Source of the DNA: Paroedura picta
Lineage: Eukaryota > Chordata > Lepidosauria > Squamata > Gekkonidae
Reading direction: 5' to 3'
Length of the DNA stretch: 64,000 nucleotides
NCBI RefSeq assembly: GCF_049243985.1
Contig: NC_135382.1
Coordinates: 23,726,990-23,790,989, forward strand
Shown one piece after another: positions 30,240 through 43,339 of this stretch (its first letter is position 1; the number at the start of each line of letters is the position of its first letter). The notes under the pieces are model-generated. The model was not told the DNA's origin and ran no database searches. It was given only the letters and a program-made list of their open reading frames with translations. Both the position numbers and the translations under genes were made by a program.

Positions 30240-31405
30240 AAGGTCGTCTGGAGAAAGGGACAGCGGTGATTGAGTCCCTGATCGGAATGATGTTCCTGGA
30301 ATGCTGGGACCTCAAAAGAAGAGATGGCAGAGGTGGGAAAAGTGCATTAGACTGAGGGCAACCGAGATGATGGTCGGAGCATCTTTCCTAAGATCCCGGC
30401 CTGGCCAGGGGAATAGATATACATTGGTTTTTATACAACTGCCTATATCCAGACATGCTACAACCAAGCAATTCTGCTGAATGCGTCATAACATTTTGCC
30501 ACTCATGCTCTTGTCTGGTATTGGATAAATGTTTGCCACTGTTTTATGCATTTATGTTGCCTGTCTAAATATTTTCCCAGGCAAGGGTCTGGGGCTTTCG
30601 TGTGAAAATATACAGCTAGTTATAATATGCATAAAAGTCTACAACACAAAAATTAGTCCATTTCATTTAGCAGTTCCTACCTCAAATAAAAGGATCTTCC
30701 TCAATAATTTGTTGTGTTTCTTTCTATACTCTATCTACAAATATATATAACACATAAATGCTAAGGAATATCTTATAATAACAAAACAATATCCAAAAGC
30801 CCCAAAGGTTCAAAACCTTTCTTCTAACTGACATCCATAAAAGTGGCAAGTTCTGTTTTCCTCAATAGATCAAGTTTGTGTTTTTGTCCCCTCAGCAAGT
30901 CAGTTTCATTTGCCTTTGCAGATCTGGCCATTTTGCCTAGTTTTATACTGACTGCGGAAGTCCAGAATATTTCAGAATATAGGATTCAGACGTGTGCAAT
31001 AGTTTTTGAAAATGTGAGAGATTATGACAGCTAGGTGCAAAAGTTGTACAAGTGCAAAAGTTTGCAAAGCTGTCAATGCCAGGATGTTTTGGAGGCCATT
31101 AATTAATACGATTAATACGATATGATTAATTAATTAATTGATCGAGTCAGTGTGATTTGATGGCATATCATACAGACATGGGTGTAAATAAGCCCTCTGC
31201 TTCTCAGTGGGATAAACATTCAGTGGGACAGCCCCCTCCAGGCCATAAATGAAATCCTCAATATTCCATGATTCTATAAAACAGAATTATTTTGTCCTGC
31301 CCATAGCTGTGATGTATAGCGTGCTGTCATATACACTCAACACAGCCGGTAAAATCTAGCACTTGGTGCACTGAACATCATTTTGTGTAAATCACTGCAG
31401 TGACC
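30240..31405. other. Intergenic, nothing recognised
   Basis: AT-rich sequence; a (TTAA)n-like run at 31,097-31,142. No exon seen. Confidence 0.4.
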
Positions 31406-31409
31406 AAAC

Positions 31410-31675
31410 TTGATGTAGTGGTCAAGAGCAGTGGCTTCTAATATGGCAAGTCAGGTTCAATTCCCCACGTCTCCACACGCAGCCAGCTGGGTGACCTTGG
31501 GCTAGTCACAATCCTGATAGTTCTGTTCTAACAGAGCAGTCCTGTCAAAGCTCTCTCAGCCCCATATGCATCACAGGGTGTATGTGGTGGAGAGAAGAAG
31601 GGAAAGTGATTGTAAACCACGTTGAGATTCCTTCGGGCAGTGAAAGGCGGGGCATAAAAAAACATATCTTCTTAT
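31410..31675 (+). mobile_element. SINE-A copy
   Basis: CTTGATGTAGTGGTCAAGAG, GGTTCAATTCCCC, CAGCTGGGTGACCTTGGGCT and AAGGCGGGGCATAAAAAAAC-like 3' part with a CTTCTTA tail. Confidence 0.85.
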
Positions 31676-31679
31676 TTTT

Positions 31680-32044
31680 CTGGCCTCAGGCTTGACATTT
31701 ATTTGCAGTCTCATGGATGAGTCCTGGAAACAGAGCCTGTGAACATGGGAACAACACGTCCCAGAATTATTCACAGCCTGTATCTGAGCCTCGGATGGGG
31801 ATGGGGTGTTCTGGAAACCAAAGAGAAAGCTCCCCATTAGGTTAAACCCCATTAAAACTATTAAGAAAAGAAACGAAACTGTGTTGTCCCACTATGAAGT
31901 CTGTGTGGGATGGTGGTGGCTCAAAGTTTGGGATACAAGCTCAGTACAGCAAGTAGAATCTTGCCCTTGGGGCATTGAATCTTATTTGCTGTTATCATTT
32001 AATGACAACACCGATCTAGGAATATTAGTTTTGTGGAAGAGCTG
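31680..32044. other. Intergenic, nothing recognised
   Basis: No exon or named repeat recognised. Confidence 0.35.
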
Positions 32045-32335
32045 AGTCCGGTGGCACCTTTAAGACCAACTAAGTTGTATTCCCAAGCTGAGTACCCAGC
32101 TTGCTGGGAGTAAACTGTAATGACTGGGGAAGGCACTGGCAAACCACCCCGTATTGAGTCTGCCATGAAAACGCTAGAGGGCGTCACCCCAAGGGTCAGA
32201 CATGACTCGGTGCTTGCACAGGGGATACATTTACCTTTTACCTTTAAGTTGTATTCCAAGGTATAAGCTTTCCTGTGTATGCACATTTTTTCCAATACAA
32301 TGAAACAGAATTTCCTCGACCATTCCATATAGGTA
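32045..32335 (+). mobile_element. PLE copy split by a SINE-D
   Basis: AGTCCGGTGGCACCTTTAAG, then GACCAACTAAGTTGTATTCC; after the SINE-D the same copy resumes at TAAGTTGTATTCCAAGGTAT with AGCTTTCCTGTGTATGCACA. The duplicated 13 bp are the SINE target site. Confidence 0.85.
32084..32244 (+). mobile_element. SINE-D (Sauria-type), 5' truncated, 13-bp target duplication
   Basis: CTTGCTGGGAGTAAACTGTA, GGCAAACCACCCCGTATTGA, CAGACATGACTCGGTGCTTG and a tail of TTTACCTTTT. TAAGTTGTATTCC flanks it exactly at 32,071-32,083 and 32,245-32,257, a LINE-type insertion footprint. The tail resembles the BovB 3' end at 34.9 kb (GGTCGGACACAACTT), which suggests BovB mobilised it. Confidence 0.92.
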
Positions 32336-32439
32336 GAAGGTGGGCAGTAAATTAATATACAGCATAATGAAGATGTTGGACAGATTCCAGGACCAAACAG
32401 AAACAAAAAGGTTACCATTAATATGGGTTAAATTTAGAT

Positions 32440-32608
32440 GGGGCTGAGAGAGTTCTGATAGAACTCCTGTGTTAGAACAGCTCTAGCAGGACTGTGACTA
32501 GCCCAAGATCACCCAGCTGGCTGTATGTGGAGGAGCCGGAGAATCAAACCCAGCTCTCCAGATTGAAGGATGCTGCTCTTAACTATTACACCACACTGGC
32601 TCCCTAGT
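32440..32608 (-). mobile_element. SINE-A copy, 3' truncated
   Basis: On +: GGCTGAGAGAGTTCTGATAG, GCCCAAGATCACCCAGCTGG, GAATCAAACCCAGCTCTCCA and TATTACACCACACTGGCTCC. Confidence 0.8.
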
Positions 32609-32704
32609 ATAGTAAAATGAAATCAGAATATGCTTTGAGTCTCCTTTCCTGAGATATCCTATAGCCTGTATAGTGTTTGCAACCAATCTTTACAAATTCT
32701 ATGG

Positions 32705-32905
32705 GGCCAAATTTAAATGGGTAGCCGTCTTGGTCTGAAGTAGCACAAAAAAAGCAGAGTCCAGTAGCACCTTTAAGACCAACAAAGATTTATTCAGGGC
32801 GCGAGCTTTCCTCAGACTAAGAGTGCCTGCACTCGAAAGCTCACGCCCTGAATACATCCTTGTTGGTCTTAAAGGTGCTACTGGACTCTCATTTCATTAT
32901 GGGGG
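32705..32905. mobile_element. PLE inverted pair
   Basis: A + copy (GGGTAGCCGTCTTGGTCTGA..AACAAAGATTTATTCAGGGC) is joined near 32,810-32,835 to a - copy (GCACTCGAAAGCTCACGCCC..GTGCTACTGGACTCTCATTT), giving a hairpin of about 85-nt arms. The same layout occurs at 44,985. Confidence 0.82.
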
Positions 32906-33039
32906 CCAAAGTCTTCCCATGAAATCTGAGTCTTGCGGCACACTTAAAATCAGCTGAAGTTAACGGGTTTCGGAAAGCACAATCTTTTAGGGATTGCCGC
33001 GCTCCCGTCTGCGATTATGCTGCAGTAAAAAACAATCAG

Positions 33040-33560
33040 AGTTGCTGTTGGGGTGCTAGTTTTTTTTGCAGTACGCCCGGAAAACGCGGAGAGGACAAGA
33101 CCTTCTTTCTGTGTAGCAATATGGAAGTTTTCCCAGATCAGAGAGTACAGGGAGTCAAGCACAACTGCCACACAATTGCACAGCATGTGCTCAGCCTCCC
33201 TTCCCACGCATCGCCAGAAGGGTCTCTTCTCCACCCACTCCCCTTCCTCACCCAGCAATGCCACGCGGGCGGCTGTGTGCAAAACCCCCCACCTCCCCCG
33301 GTGGGTTCCCAGACCGGTGCCCGACCGCTTGCGCGGTGTGCAAACACAAGCCCCGCCCCTAGCACGTGGCAAACGTTGTCATTGTCACACCCGCGCCGCG
33401 CACAGAGACGCCGAGTGCAGTGTGCAAGCTCTGTTTGCAGCCGTGCCTTCCGGGAAGGCGAGGGCGCTGACTCATTGGTGACTCAGCGACAGGGCGACTC
33501 CGGCGCTAGCCTGAGGTCCGGACTGGGCCTTACTTCCGAGTAAACAGGCTTCACGTGTGC
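33040..33560. promoter_or_regulatory. CpG-rich block with MRE cluster, ARE and E-box, no adjacent gene
   Basis: Four MRE cores, all in the same orientation (TGCRCNC on the - strand): 33,275-33,281, 33,336-33,342, 33,413-33,419 and 33,420-33,426. Two TGACTCA sites at 33,468-33,474 and 33,479-33,485; the second reads TGACTCAGC, an antioxidant-response core. CACGTG E-box at 33,363-33,368 and an inverted CCAAT at 33,474-33,478. MRE plus E-box/ARE is the known layout of mouse metallothionein promoters. I find no TATA box in position and no metallothionein exon nearby on either strand. It lies about 3.5 kb upstream of MT-A. It may be a distal enhancer of the cluster, the promoter of an RNA gene, or what is left of a lost MT copy. 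Confidence 0.6.
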
Positions 33561-33947
33561 CATTACTGTGTGTGCCTGGGTTTAAGACGCACTGAAGTCC
33601 GTGGGTCTTAATTTCGATTCAATGTCGAGATGACTACTCTGCCGAATTGTCTTGAGCCTGGAAGAGGCTGGGGGAAGAGAGTGTGGGGGTCAGAATAAAC
33701 AAGCACGGCTAAAAGCAAAACTTCTAGATGACGGAGAGCATCAACACATGTGAAAAACCAGTACTTGGCATGCCCAACATCATCCTTGTTCAAATCCTGA
33801 AAAATGCTCAGAGGTTGATTCATATAGACAAGGCTGGATGAGTCTTGGAGTGCAAATGTATTTGTGTGTTTATTTGTTTGCTAGTTGTGATGCCAATGCC
33901 ATTACTGTTGGCTCAAGGCAGCTCACAACAAATAAAATTTGCAAAAT

Positions 33948-34335
33948 AGAAGAAGAGTGGGTTCCTTTCTCTACCCGAAAGAGTCTCAAAGCAGCTTGCA
34001 TTCGCCTTCCCTTTCCGCTCCCTACAACAGACACCCTGTGAGGGGGGTGAGGCTGAAGAAGAGTTGGTTCTTATATGCTGCTTTTCTCTACCCAAAGGAG
34101 TCTCAAAGCGGCTTACATTCGCCTTCCTTTTCCTCTCCCCACAACAGACACACTGTGAGGGGGGTGAGGCTGAGAGAGCCCTGATATTACTGCTTGGTCA
34201 GAACAGCTTTATCAATGCTGTGGTGAGCCCAAGGTCACCCAGCTGGCTGCATGTGGAGGAGGAGCGGGGAATCAAACCCAGCTCGCTAGATTAGAAGTCC
34301 GTGCTCCTAACCACTACTCCAAAAGCTCTTCCCAC
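33948..34335 (-). mobile_element. SINE-A copy with tandem 3' part
   Basis: On +: AGAAGAAGAGTGGGTTCC to GAGGGGGGTGAGGCTGAAGA, then the 3' part restarts at GAAGAGTTGGTTCTTATATG and continues to the head at GTGCTCCTAACCACTACTCC. The first 3' piece duplicates the second. Confidence 0.82.
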
Positions 34336-34365
34336 CCTCCCAATGCCCATCAGTCCCAACCCCCC

Positions 34366-34367
<2 letters not shown>

Positions 34368-34404
<37 letters not shown>
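34368..34404. repeat. (CA)n microsatellite
   Basis: About 18 CA units directly after the SINE-A copy. Confidence 0.98.
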
Positions 34405-34409
<5 letters not shown>

Positions 34410-34459
34410 TCTGGCTCCAGGGAGATTTAGCACTTTCATTACAGAAAGCTGGTTTAGAC

Positions 34460-34550
34460 CAGGGGTGGCCAAACTGTGGTTCTCTAAATGCCTGTGGACT
34501 ACAATTTCAGGGAAGGACCAGTGTAATTGTAGTCCACGGACATCTGAGGT
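34460..34550. mobile_element. PAL element, shortened
   Basis: CAGGGGTGGCCAAACTGTGG at the left, GTAATTGTAGTCCACGGACA at the right; the central part is shortened. Confidence 0.75.
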
Positions 34551-34589
34551 AGGTCTGGCTGAGAGAACATGGTTGGCCTAGAATCACCT

Positions 34590-34915
34590 GGTGAGTAGCC
34601 ATGAAAGCATGGGGTGGGGAGGAGAGTGGAGTCAAACCAAAGAATGTTCTTTTGGAAATAGGGGATTCTGGTGTAAGTACCACCTCATGAGAAGGAAGGA
34701 CTCCATGGAGAAGAGCCTAATGCTGGGAGCGATTGAGGGCCAAAGAAGAAGGGGACGACAGAGAATGAGGTGGCTGGATGGAGTCACTGAAGCAGTCGGT
34801 ACAAACTTAAATGGACTCCAGGGAATGGTAGGGGACAGGAAGGCCTGGAGGATCATTGTCCATGGCGTTGCGATGGGTCGGACACAACTTTGCAACTAGC
34901 AACAACAATAACCTA
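34590..34915 (+). mobile_element. BovB/RTE LINE 3' end
   Basis: The frame reads LMRRKDSMEKSLMLGAIEG, then RRRGRQRMRWLDGVTEAVG and AWRIIVHGVAMGRTQLCN, the C-terminus of BovB-type ORF2, followed by a CAACAACAATAA tail. The copy is 5' truncated. Another copy is at 53,945. Confidence 0.9.
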
Positions 34916-34919
34916 GGAG

Positions 34920-36100
34920 ATATCAAAGGGCCGAAGGAGTAAATGTATACACTCACCCAAACCTACCTACAATTACTTAACAAATGCAGTCTTAACAAAA
35001 AAAGGAAGCCTTGAGGCAGCTTTAAGGATAAATAGATTTATTGAAACGAGCTTTTGTGGGATTTGTGAAGGTCTTGCTCAGTAAACTTGTTCTCTTTTAT
35101 GAGGCTCTTTCACCTTGGCTACAGGAAGACAAGCATGTCTACTCCTAAGTAAGTCCTGTTTATTCAAGGGAGCTTGCTCGCAGGTAAGCGTTCTTTGGAC
35201 TGCAGCCCTGCAAGGTTATCTCTCTAGAGTCTGAACCTTTGTGCTGGTTTGGGGAGAGGCAGGACAGCAGACAGAATTGGGACCCGGAGCTTCTACATCA
35301 AAGGCAGAGGACGTCAAAGGCCCAGTAACAAGTAAGGGATCACATTGTTCTGCAGTGTTGCTCAGGGAATTCCCCCTTGGGGCAAACACAGGATCTCCTG
35401 CTCTGCCTTGTAATCCTTACGTAACCAGCATGTTCCAGCCAAGTCCCTGGCTCAAGCAGTATTTTTCCCTCCTGTGCAGAAGGAGGGATTTCACTGAAAT
35501 GTACTGGTGTTGCTGACCACTCACACACTTGGGTAGCACAAAACAAATATGTTGAATTAAAATTGTGTGTGTGCGTGTGTGTGGGACACACAACATGAAG
35601 AGGGCCACATGAAAGGAGTTCACATCAGTTTTAAAAAACTTCCCATACAAATGCCTTCCTGACACTGTTTTTTAACCTGTTTCTTTCCCACAGCTGTTTG
35701 AAACAAACCGAAGCAAAGGGAAACAGCTGGAAAGGGGCTTGAAGGGGAGAACTATCATCTGAAGCCCCCCTTCCCTCCCTTGATCTCTCATTCCCAAACC
35801 ACACTGGCTCTCGGGTAGCATTCATTCTTGGTATGTTTACTCACAAGTGCCGCCTTTTGACTGGAAATAAAAAGGTACTATGTGTTTGTTTAATTTTGCA
35901 ACCGGTGCCTGGCATTTGCGGCACAGACCGCTCCTGGCAGAAGCCCCCGACAACACACAATGTTCCTATGATGAGTTCATGTCTCAACCTTTTTGATGAT
36001 GATTGGAAATGAAACAGGAACCCTGCCTTTACCTCAAAGTTACATAGCTGAATCACGCCTGACACGAAAGAGGACACCCACTGAGAGAGCTCACACCTTT
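34920..36100. other. Intergenic, nothing recognised
   Basis: A (GT)n-like run at 35,565-35,584 and a PLE-like scrap near 35,025-35,085; no exon recognised. Confidence 0.4.
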
Positions 36101-36104
36101 CCCC

Positions 36105-36240
36105 CTGATTCAAAATGGGTAGCCGTGTTGGTCTGAAGTAGCACAACAAAATCAGAGTCCAGTAGCACCTTTAAGACCAACAAAGATCTCTTCAAGGCGT
36201 GAGCTTTTGAGTGCAAGCACTCTTCCTCAGACTAAGAACT
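36105..36240 (+). mobile_element. PLE copy
   Basis: AATGGGTAGCCGTGTTGGTC, GCACCTTTAAGACCAACAAA, GCGTGAGCTTTTGAGTGCAA and CTCTTCCTCAGACTAAGAAC: a well-preserved single + copy. Confidence 0.85.
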
Positions 36241-36244
36241 CCCT

Positions 36245-36740
36245 ACATGACAGTGGGAATATAGAGCATAAATAATCCTGTTATATTAGTAAACTGTGTC
36301 ATACATCCAAATGCAGCCATGTGATAATTCTTTGCCAAAACAGCCAATCAATCCCCTGGAATTCAGTTGTAGTTCACAAAAACATATAGGAGAAATAAAA
36401 CTCTGTCAGTGATCAAAGGCTCCTTAATTAATTCCTTTCCCCCTGAGTTTATCATTTGGAGTCCCACCCAAAACGTGCAAGTGTCCTTGGTCAGCAGAGG
36501 GAAGGGAGTGTAAGGTGATACTATCCTTAGATGCTGGTGGCTGTTTGAATAAGAATGTGGTAACTTTATTCAGAAGAAAATGAATACAGAATAGGAATCA
36601 CAGGAGGAGAGCCCTCTTGTAGATGTTTTAAGACAGAGGCCAGGGTGAGGAAACATAGGAAGACCTAGCCCCTCCACTGGTGGGCTGTATTCCATCTCCC
36701 CAGACATCTGGTTGGGGGGTTAGGCGGTGGCTGTGGGGGG
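36245..36740. other. Intergenic, nothing recognised
   Basis: A G run near 36,737-36,745 closes this stretch; no exon or named repeat. Confidence 0.35.
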
Positions 36741-36744
36741 GGGG

Positions 36745-36870
36745 TGATTAGATTGTTAATGTTTTTAGACTATTATTGGTTTTTATAGGATTGTTGTAAT
36801 CCACTGTGAGCCAGCTGTGCTGGGAGCAGTGGAATATAAATGTAATAATGATGATTAAAAATAAAATCTG
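36745..36870 (+). mobile_element. L2/CR1-like LINE 3' tail
   Basis: GATTGTTGTAATCCACTGTG, GAGCAGTGGAATATAAATGT and a TAATAATGATG tail. The clade is uncertain. Confidence 0.65.
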
Positions 36871-37019
36871 AAATCATCCAAGAATGGCATCAGATTTTTC
36901 AATGTTACTCAGATTTCTCCAATGGAAAATTTTCTGCCCCCCCTCCCCACAAATGCAATATAGAATTACTCCAGTCTAGGGTTGCATAGATAGGATTTCT
37001 GTAACTCACTCTACACGGG

Positions 37020-37200
37020 CCTACCCTTGTCCCTGATCTGGAAATTGCAGCTGGTACAGAATGCAGTGGCTAGGGTCCTCACAGGAACAATTGGAGGGCC
37101 CATATCTAGCCGGTGCTGAGGCAGCATTGGTTGCCAGTTGCAGCCTGCATTAGGTTCAAGGTTTTGGTATTCACCTTTAAGGCCATTTGCTTTCTTTGCC
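37020..37200 (+). mobile_element. L2/CR1-like LINE reverse-transcriptase end fragment
   Basis: Frames show 'LQLVQNAVARVLTG'-type and GCQLQPALGSRFWYSPLRPF-type residues matching the common L2/CR1 motif before the 3' UTR. Strongly decayed. Confidence 0.55.
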
Positions 37201-37204
37201 TAAC

Positions 37205-39865
37205 TTTATTCGAATGTTGGTGATTTAAATCTAAATTAAAAGAAAATCCCCAGTCAAATTTCCCTGGAAAACCCACATCTCTGACAGCACTCGGAGTGTG
37301 ATTTGCTTGCTTTACCACCATTCTTGGCCTAAGGCACAAATTGCCTTCAAAATATAACACAAGTCCTCTTCTATGCCCAGCATACAACCATCCGTGGACT
37401 CAAGTAAGGGCTTTCATGAAATCGTATGCCAACTGGGTGCATGCCCTGGGCTGTTACTCTGTGACTGTGTCCACACACTGTCAGAAAGAAAAAAAAAACA
37501 TAGGGAATTCTTGAGCACAAAACACCAGCTTACTGGTCCCAGAATGCAGACTAAAAATAACCCTCAAACTGTGCACTGCTTGCAAAAAAAATTGTAGTTT
37601 GCTATTTTGTTTTTAAAGTGTGGAATACAGAGTGCTCTTGTGAAATACACTGTTCTTGGCCATACTCCCCCCCCCCCCCGAAAAACATTCACAAATCTTA
37701 AGCATGTTGCAACCCACCTCTGCTTGTCTTTGACCTTGAAAACCCATGAGAGTTTGCTGTGAATTGGGTGCAAATTGATGACACAAAATTACTATTATTT
37801 ACCCATTTTGTGGCCAGAAGGTTCCGATATGACAGACATTATGGCTCAAAGATTGTGTGTGATTATAGGTTTCGAGACCTTGCTTACCCAGAACATCAGG
37901 GTGGAAATCCTAATGAATCCTTTGGGACGGAGAGGAGACAAGCTGGGGGGGGGGGCTGTAGAAAATCATAGAGGTGATCCCCCAAAGTGGTGCTCACCAA
38001 GGGATTTCCTGGTGCCCATTGACTTCCCCAAAACAAAGAGCCAGTCTGGGCCTTCCTCTACCTCACTGGAGCAGGAGGTACATCAGAAGAAACAATCACC
38101 TTTAGGTCTACAAGGAACACCCAATCTGGAAACAGCTGGCCCCAGCATAGGAAGATGCATGGCTTGGATCCTCCTGACATTTTGGGACTGAGTCTTCCAT
38201 GGCAGCCATTTTGTGATGCGTCCTGCCCTCCCTGGGGCAGAGAAGGTACAACTTCTGGTAGCCATTTGAGTCAATGTGGCTCATGAGGAGAGGATGGTTG
38301 GCATCACAATCAATTGATTAGCAAGGAGGGACTTGTGGCCACTCAGAAATAGATGAGTACAAATTCTGGAAGGAAGCTAGGGAAGGAGGAAGCCCCCTGG
38401 CTAGAAAGCCAGGCCTGGGCAATTTGGAGCCCAAGCAGCAAACCCCAATGGAATCCATGCTGGTGATAAAGACGAGACATTAAACATCTGAAACAGTGCT
38501 GCTTTTAAAAGGTATTCCAGAGACACTGACTGACCCAAGAACCTCCACTCTGCTCCCTGGGAGGGCCAATCCCTGCTGTCACAGAAAGAAGTGAACTTGG
38601 GCCCAATTTAAACAAAATGCTGGCAAGACAAAAGAACTCACCCATGAGACTCTGCATTCACACACATCATCTCATTTAAACCAAGCTGCTCCCCATGCAG
38701 TGAGAATGCCAAAGGCTCATAGACTAGCCAGATGTGCTGACACACGAAAGACATGTAGCTGCTTAACCCAGCTCATTTTCCAATGACAGGTGCAAGTTCC
38801 ACATGGCCTGTGGGGAATTCCTTTGGTCTCACCAAACTCATATTTAAGTCGTGCCCTAGATAGTCCACCATAGGGGCCCTCAAAGGTCTTAGAGGATCTT
38901 AATATTGTGTTTTCCTGGTATTTCAGTCTGACTTCTGGGAGTGGAAGTACATCTTGTCCCTAACGTAAGAACTGGGGCTTGTGCCATTGTACTGTTCCTG
39001 CAGTTAACTTTGATGGCAAATCATTCTTACCTCATCTTCTGAGCAGTCCAGACCCGTGACTCATATAGAGACATAACAAGCAACCTCCTTTGAAGGTAGG
39101 CAGCCCAGCTTCACCCTGTTCTGAAGAGGGACAGTTACGGGGCTGTAGTGGATTTGGAGCACTCTGCCTTTGCCTGTCACCAGAGACTCACTCAGAGAAG
39201 CAGTAGGTAGCCTGCTGCATCAGAGAATGTTTGACATTGCTCTGCTTAGATGTTTTCCTTAACTTCCAAAAGACAAAGGTCTACTTTATGTCTTCCGTGG
39301 CCATTTCAGATGTGTTCTGCTAATATCAAAAGCAAGCTCTTCCCCTAATTCCTTCTATATAATCCCCCTAACCACCCCTTTTATGCAGTGGAAGGTATTT
39401 TAGAGGGCTTGGAAGACAGCCCTCTATGAGAAGCTGTGAGCAACCCAAACATTATTTTAGAACTGAGACAATCTTATAACAGGAGCCTTTTTATGTATGT
39501 CCCCATTATATGCACAGAATCTCATCAATGATGTAGTTTTGGTTTAAGTGGTATAGACCAAGGGAGACCCAGTCTAACTGAGCCAATAGGGAAGTCTGAG
39601 AAGAGTGGATGCTATTGCACCACAGTTGCCATGGCAAGACAGCTTGCAAAGGGATTGGGACCAGTTACAGAACTCAGTCCTCCTAGGACTTCCTCTGCAG
39701 AAAGCACTCATTTAGGAACAGCTGCCTCTAAGGCTACACCTGCTGGGCTCTCGGAATAGCTTCTTCCAGTTGACCCTTTAGAGAAGGACGTGAGTGCCAG
39801 AAAACAGGAGGTGCAGTAGTAGAGAGACCACCATTACACAAATTATACCATTGTAATGGGCCTGG
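37205..39865. other. Intergenic; mostly unassigned sequence
   Basis: Contains a poly-C run at 37,668-37,679, the unnamed repeat at about 37,978-38,090 that matches 23,505-23,605, and otherwise sequence with no partner in the window. No exon recognised. It lies just downstream of MT-B. Confidence 0.4.
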
Positions 39866-39907
39866 AGAACAGTTGATTTTTATATCTTGCTTTCCTTTAC
39901 TCTAAGG

Positions 39908-40104
39908 CAGGCCTTTCTCACCCAGGGTATCTTGACTGCCCTGGAAGGGTCTCCTGAATGGGAGTTAAATATTTATCTGGTGATAGGATCACATATGGTC
40001 ATGTTGAACCCCCCTCCCCCAAATGGCCATGCAATTTCTAGGGTTTCTCAAAGCCTGAAGAATATTTCAAGGGGTTCTCAATGTGAAACAGTTGAGGAAG
40101 GCTG
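39908..40104. mobile_element. hAT-Q miniature element inside SINE-A
   Basis: Ends CAGGCCTTTCTCACCC and GTTGAGGAAGGCTG. Flanks CTCTAAGG (39,900-39,907) and CCCTAAGA (40,105-40,112) agree at 6 of 8 positions. Internal GGTGATAGGATCACATATGG is shared with 7.3 and 52.6 kb. Confidence 0.85.
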
Positions 40105-40184
40105 CCCTAAGAGTCTCAGAGTTGCTTACAATCACCCTCTCTTTCTTCTCCCCCTAATAGTCACCTTGTGAGGTCTGTGGGGCT

Positions 40185-40271
40185 GAGAGGGTTCTGAAAG
40201 AACTGTGACTGGTGAGAGGGTTCTGAAAGAACTGTGATTGGTGAGAGGGTTCTCAAAGAACTGTGACTGAT
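40185..40271. repeat. 29-bp triplication within SINE-A
   Basis: GAGAGGGTTCTGAAAGAACT recurs at 40,185, 40,214 and 40,243, an exact 29-bp period, with few changes between units. Confidence 0.95.
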
Positions 40272-40509
40272 CCAAGGCCACCCAGCTGGCTGCACACGAA
40301 GGAGTGAAGAATCAAACCTGCTGCTCCACGTCTAAGTCCACCACTCTCACCCACACCCCCCCACTGTCTGCCACTAGTGCACCCCCCCCACCCCTTCCTA
40401 TTTATGCTCTGGCAGAAGGATTCCCTGGCCTGGCTCACACACGCAGGCAAATGAGGAGGGACGGTTCTCCAAATGAAACACACCGCAGCATATGTACACA
40501 CACACACAC

Positions 40510-40515
40510 TTTATT
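40510..40515 (-). terminator. MT-B polyadenylation signal
   Basis: TTTATT on + (AATAAA on the coding strand), 137 bp past the stop codon of MT-B; a (CA)n run lies immediately beyond at 40,495-40,509. Confidence 0.75.
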
Positions 40516-40651
40516 ATTTTCAACTTGCTTAATTTTCTTCTTTACATCTAAATGCTAGAAAAGGCACAGGGAAATATAGAAACGAACAATAAGGTTACAT
40601 CCCGGCAGGCAGTCAAATATACAGGTCCTCGCTCAGACGGCGAGAGGGGAT

Positions 40652-43303
<2,652 letters not shown>

Positions 43304-43339
43304 CCTCGGCTTGTTCTAATCAGGGACTGACGAGCGATC

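Larger units (their letters stand above)
39870..40355 (-). mobile_element. SINE-A copy split by a hAT-Q element
   Basis: On +: TTGATTTTTATATCTTGCTT, CCTTTACTCTAAGG, then hAT-Q, then AAGAGTCTCAGAGTTGCTTA through GGCCACCCAGCTGGCTGCAC to the head. The 40,185-40,271 part is a 29-bp triplication. Confidence 0.85.

Noticed and set aside
33053-33543. Overlapping 140-codon ORFs in the CpG-rich block
   Set aside because: GC-rich DNA has few stop codons; the translations show no family pattern and no cysteine spacing of metallothionein.
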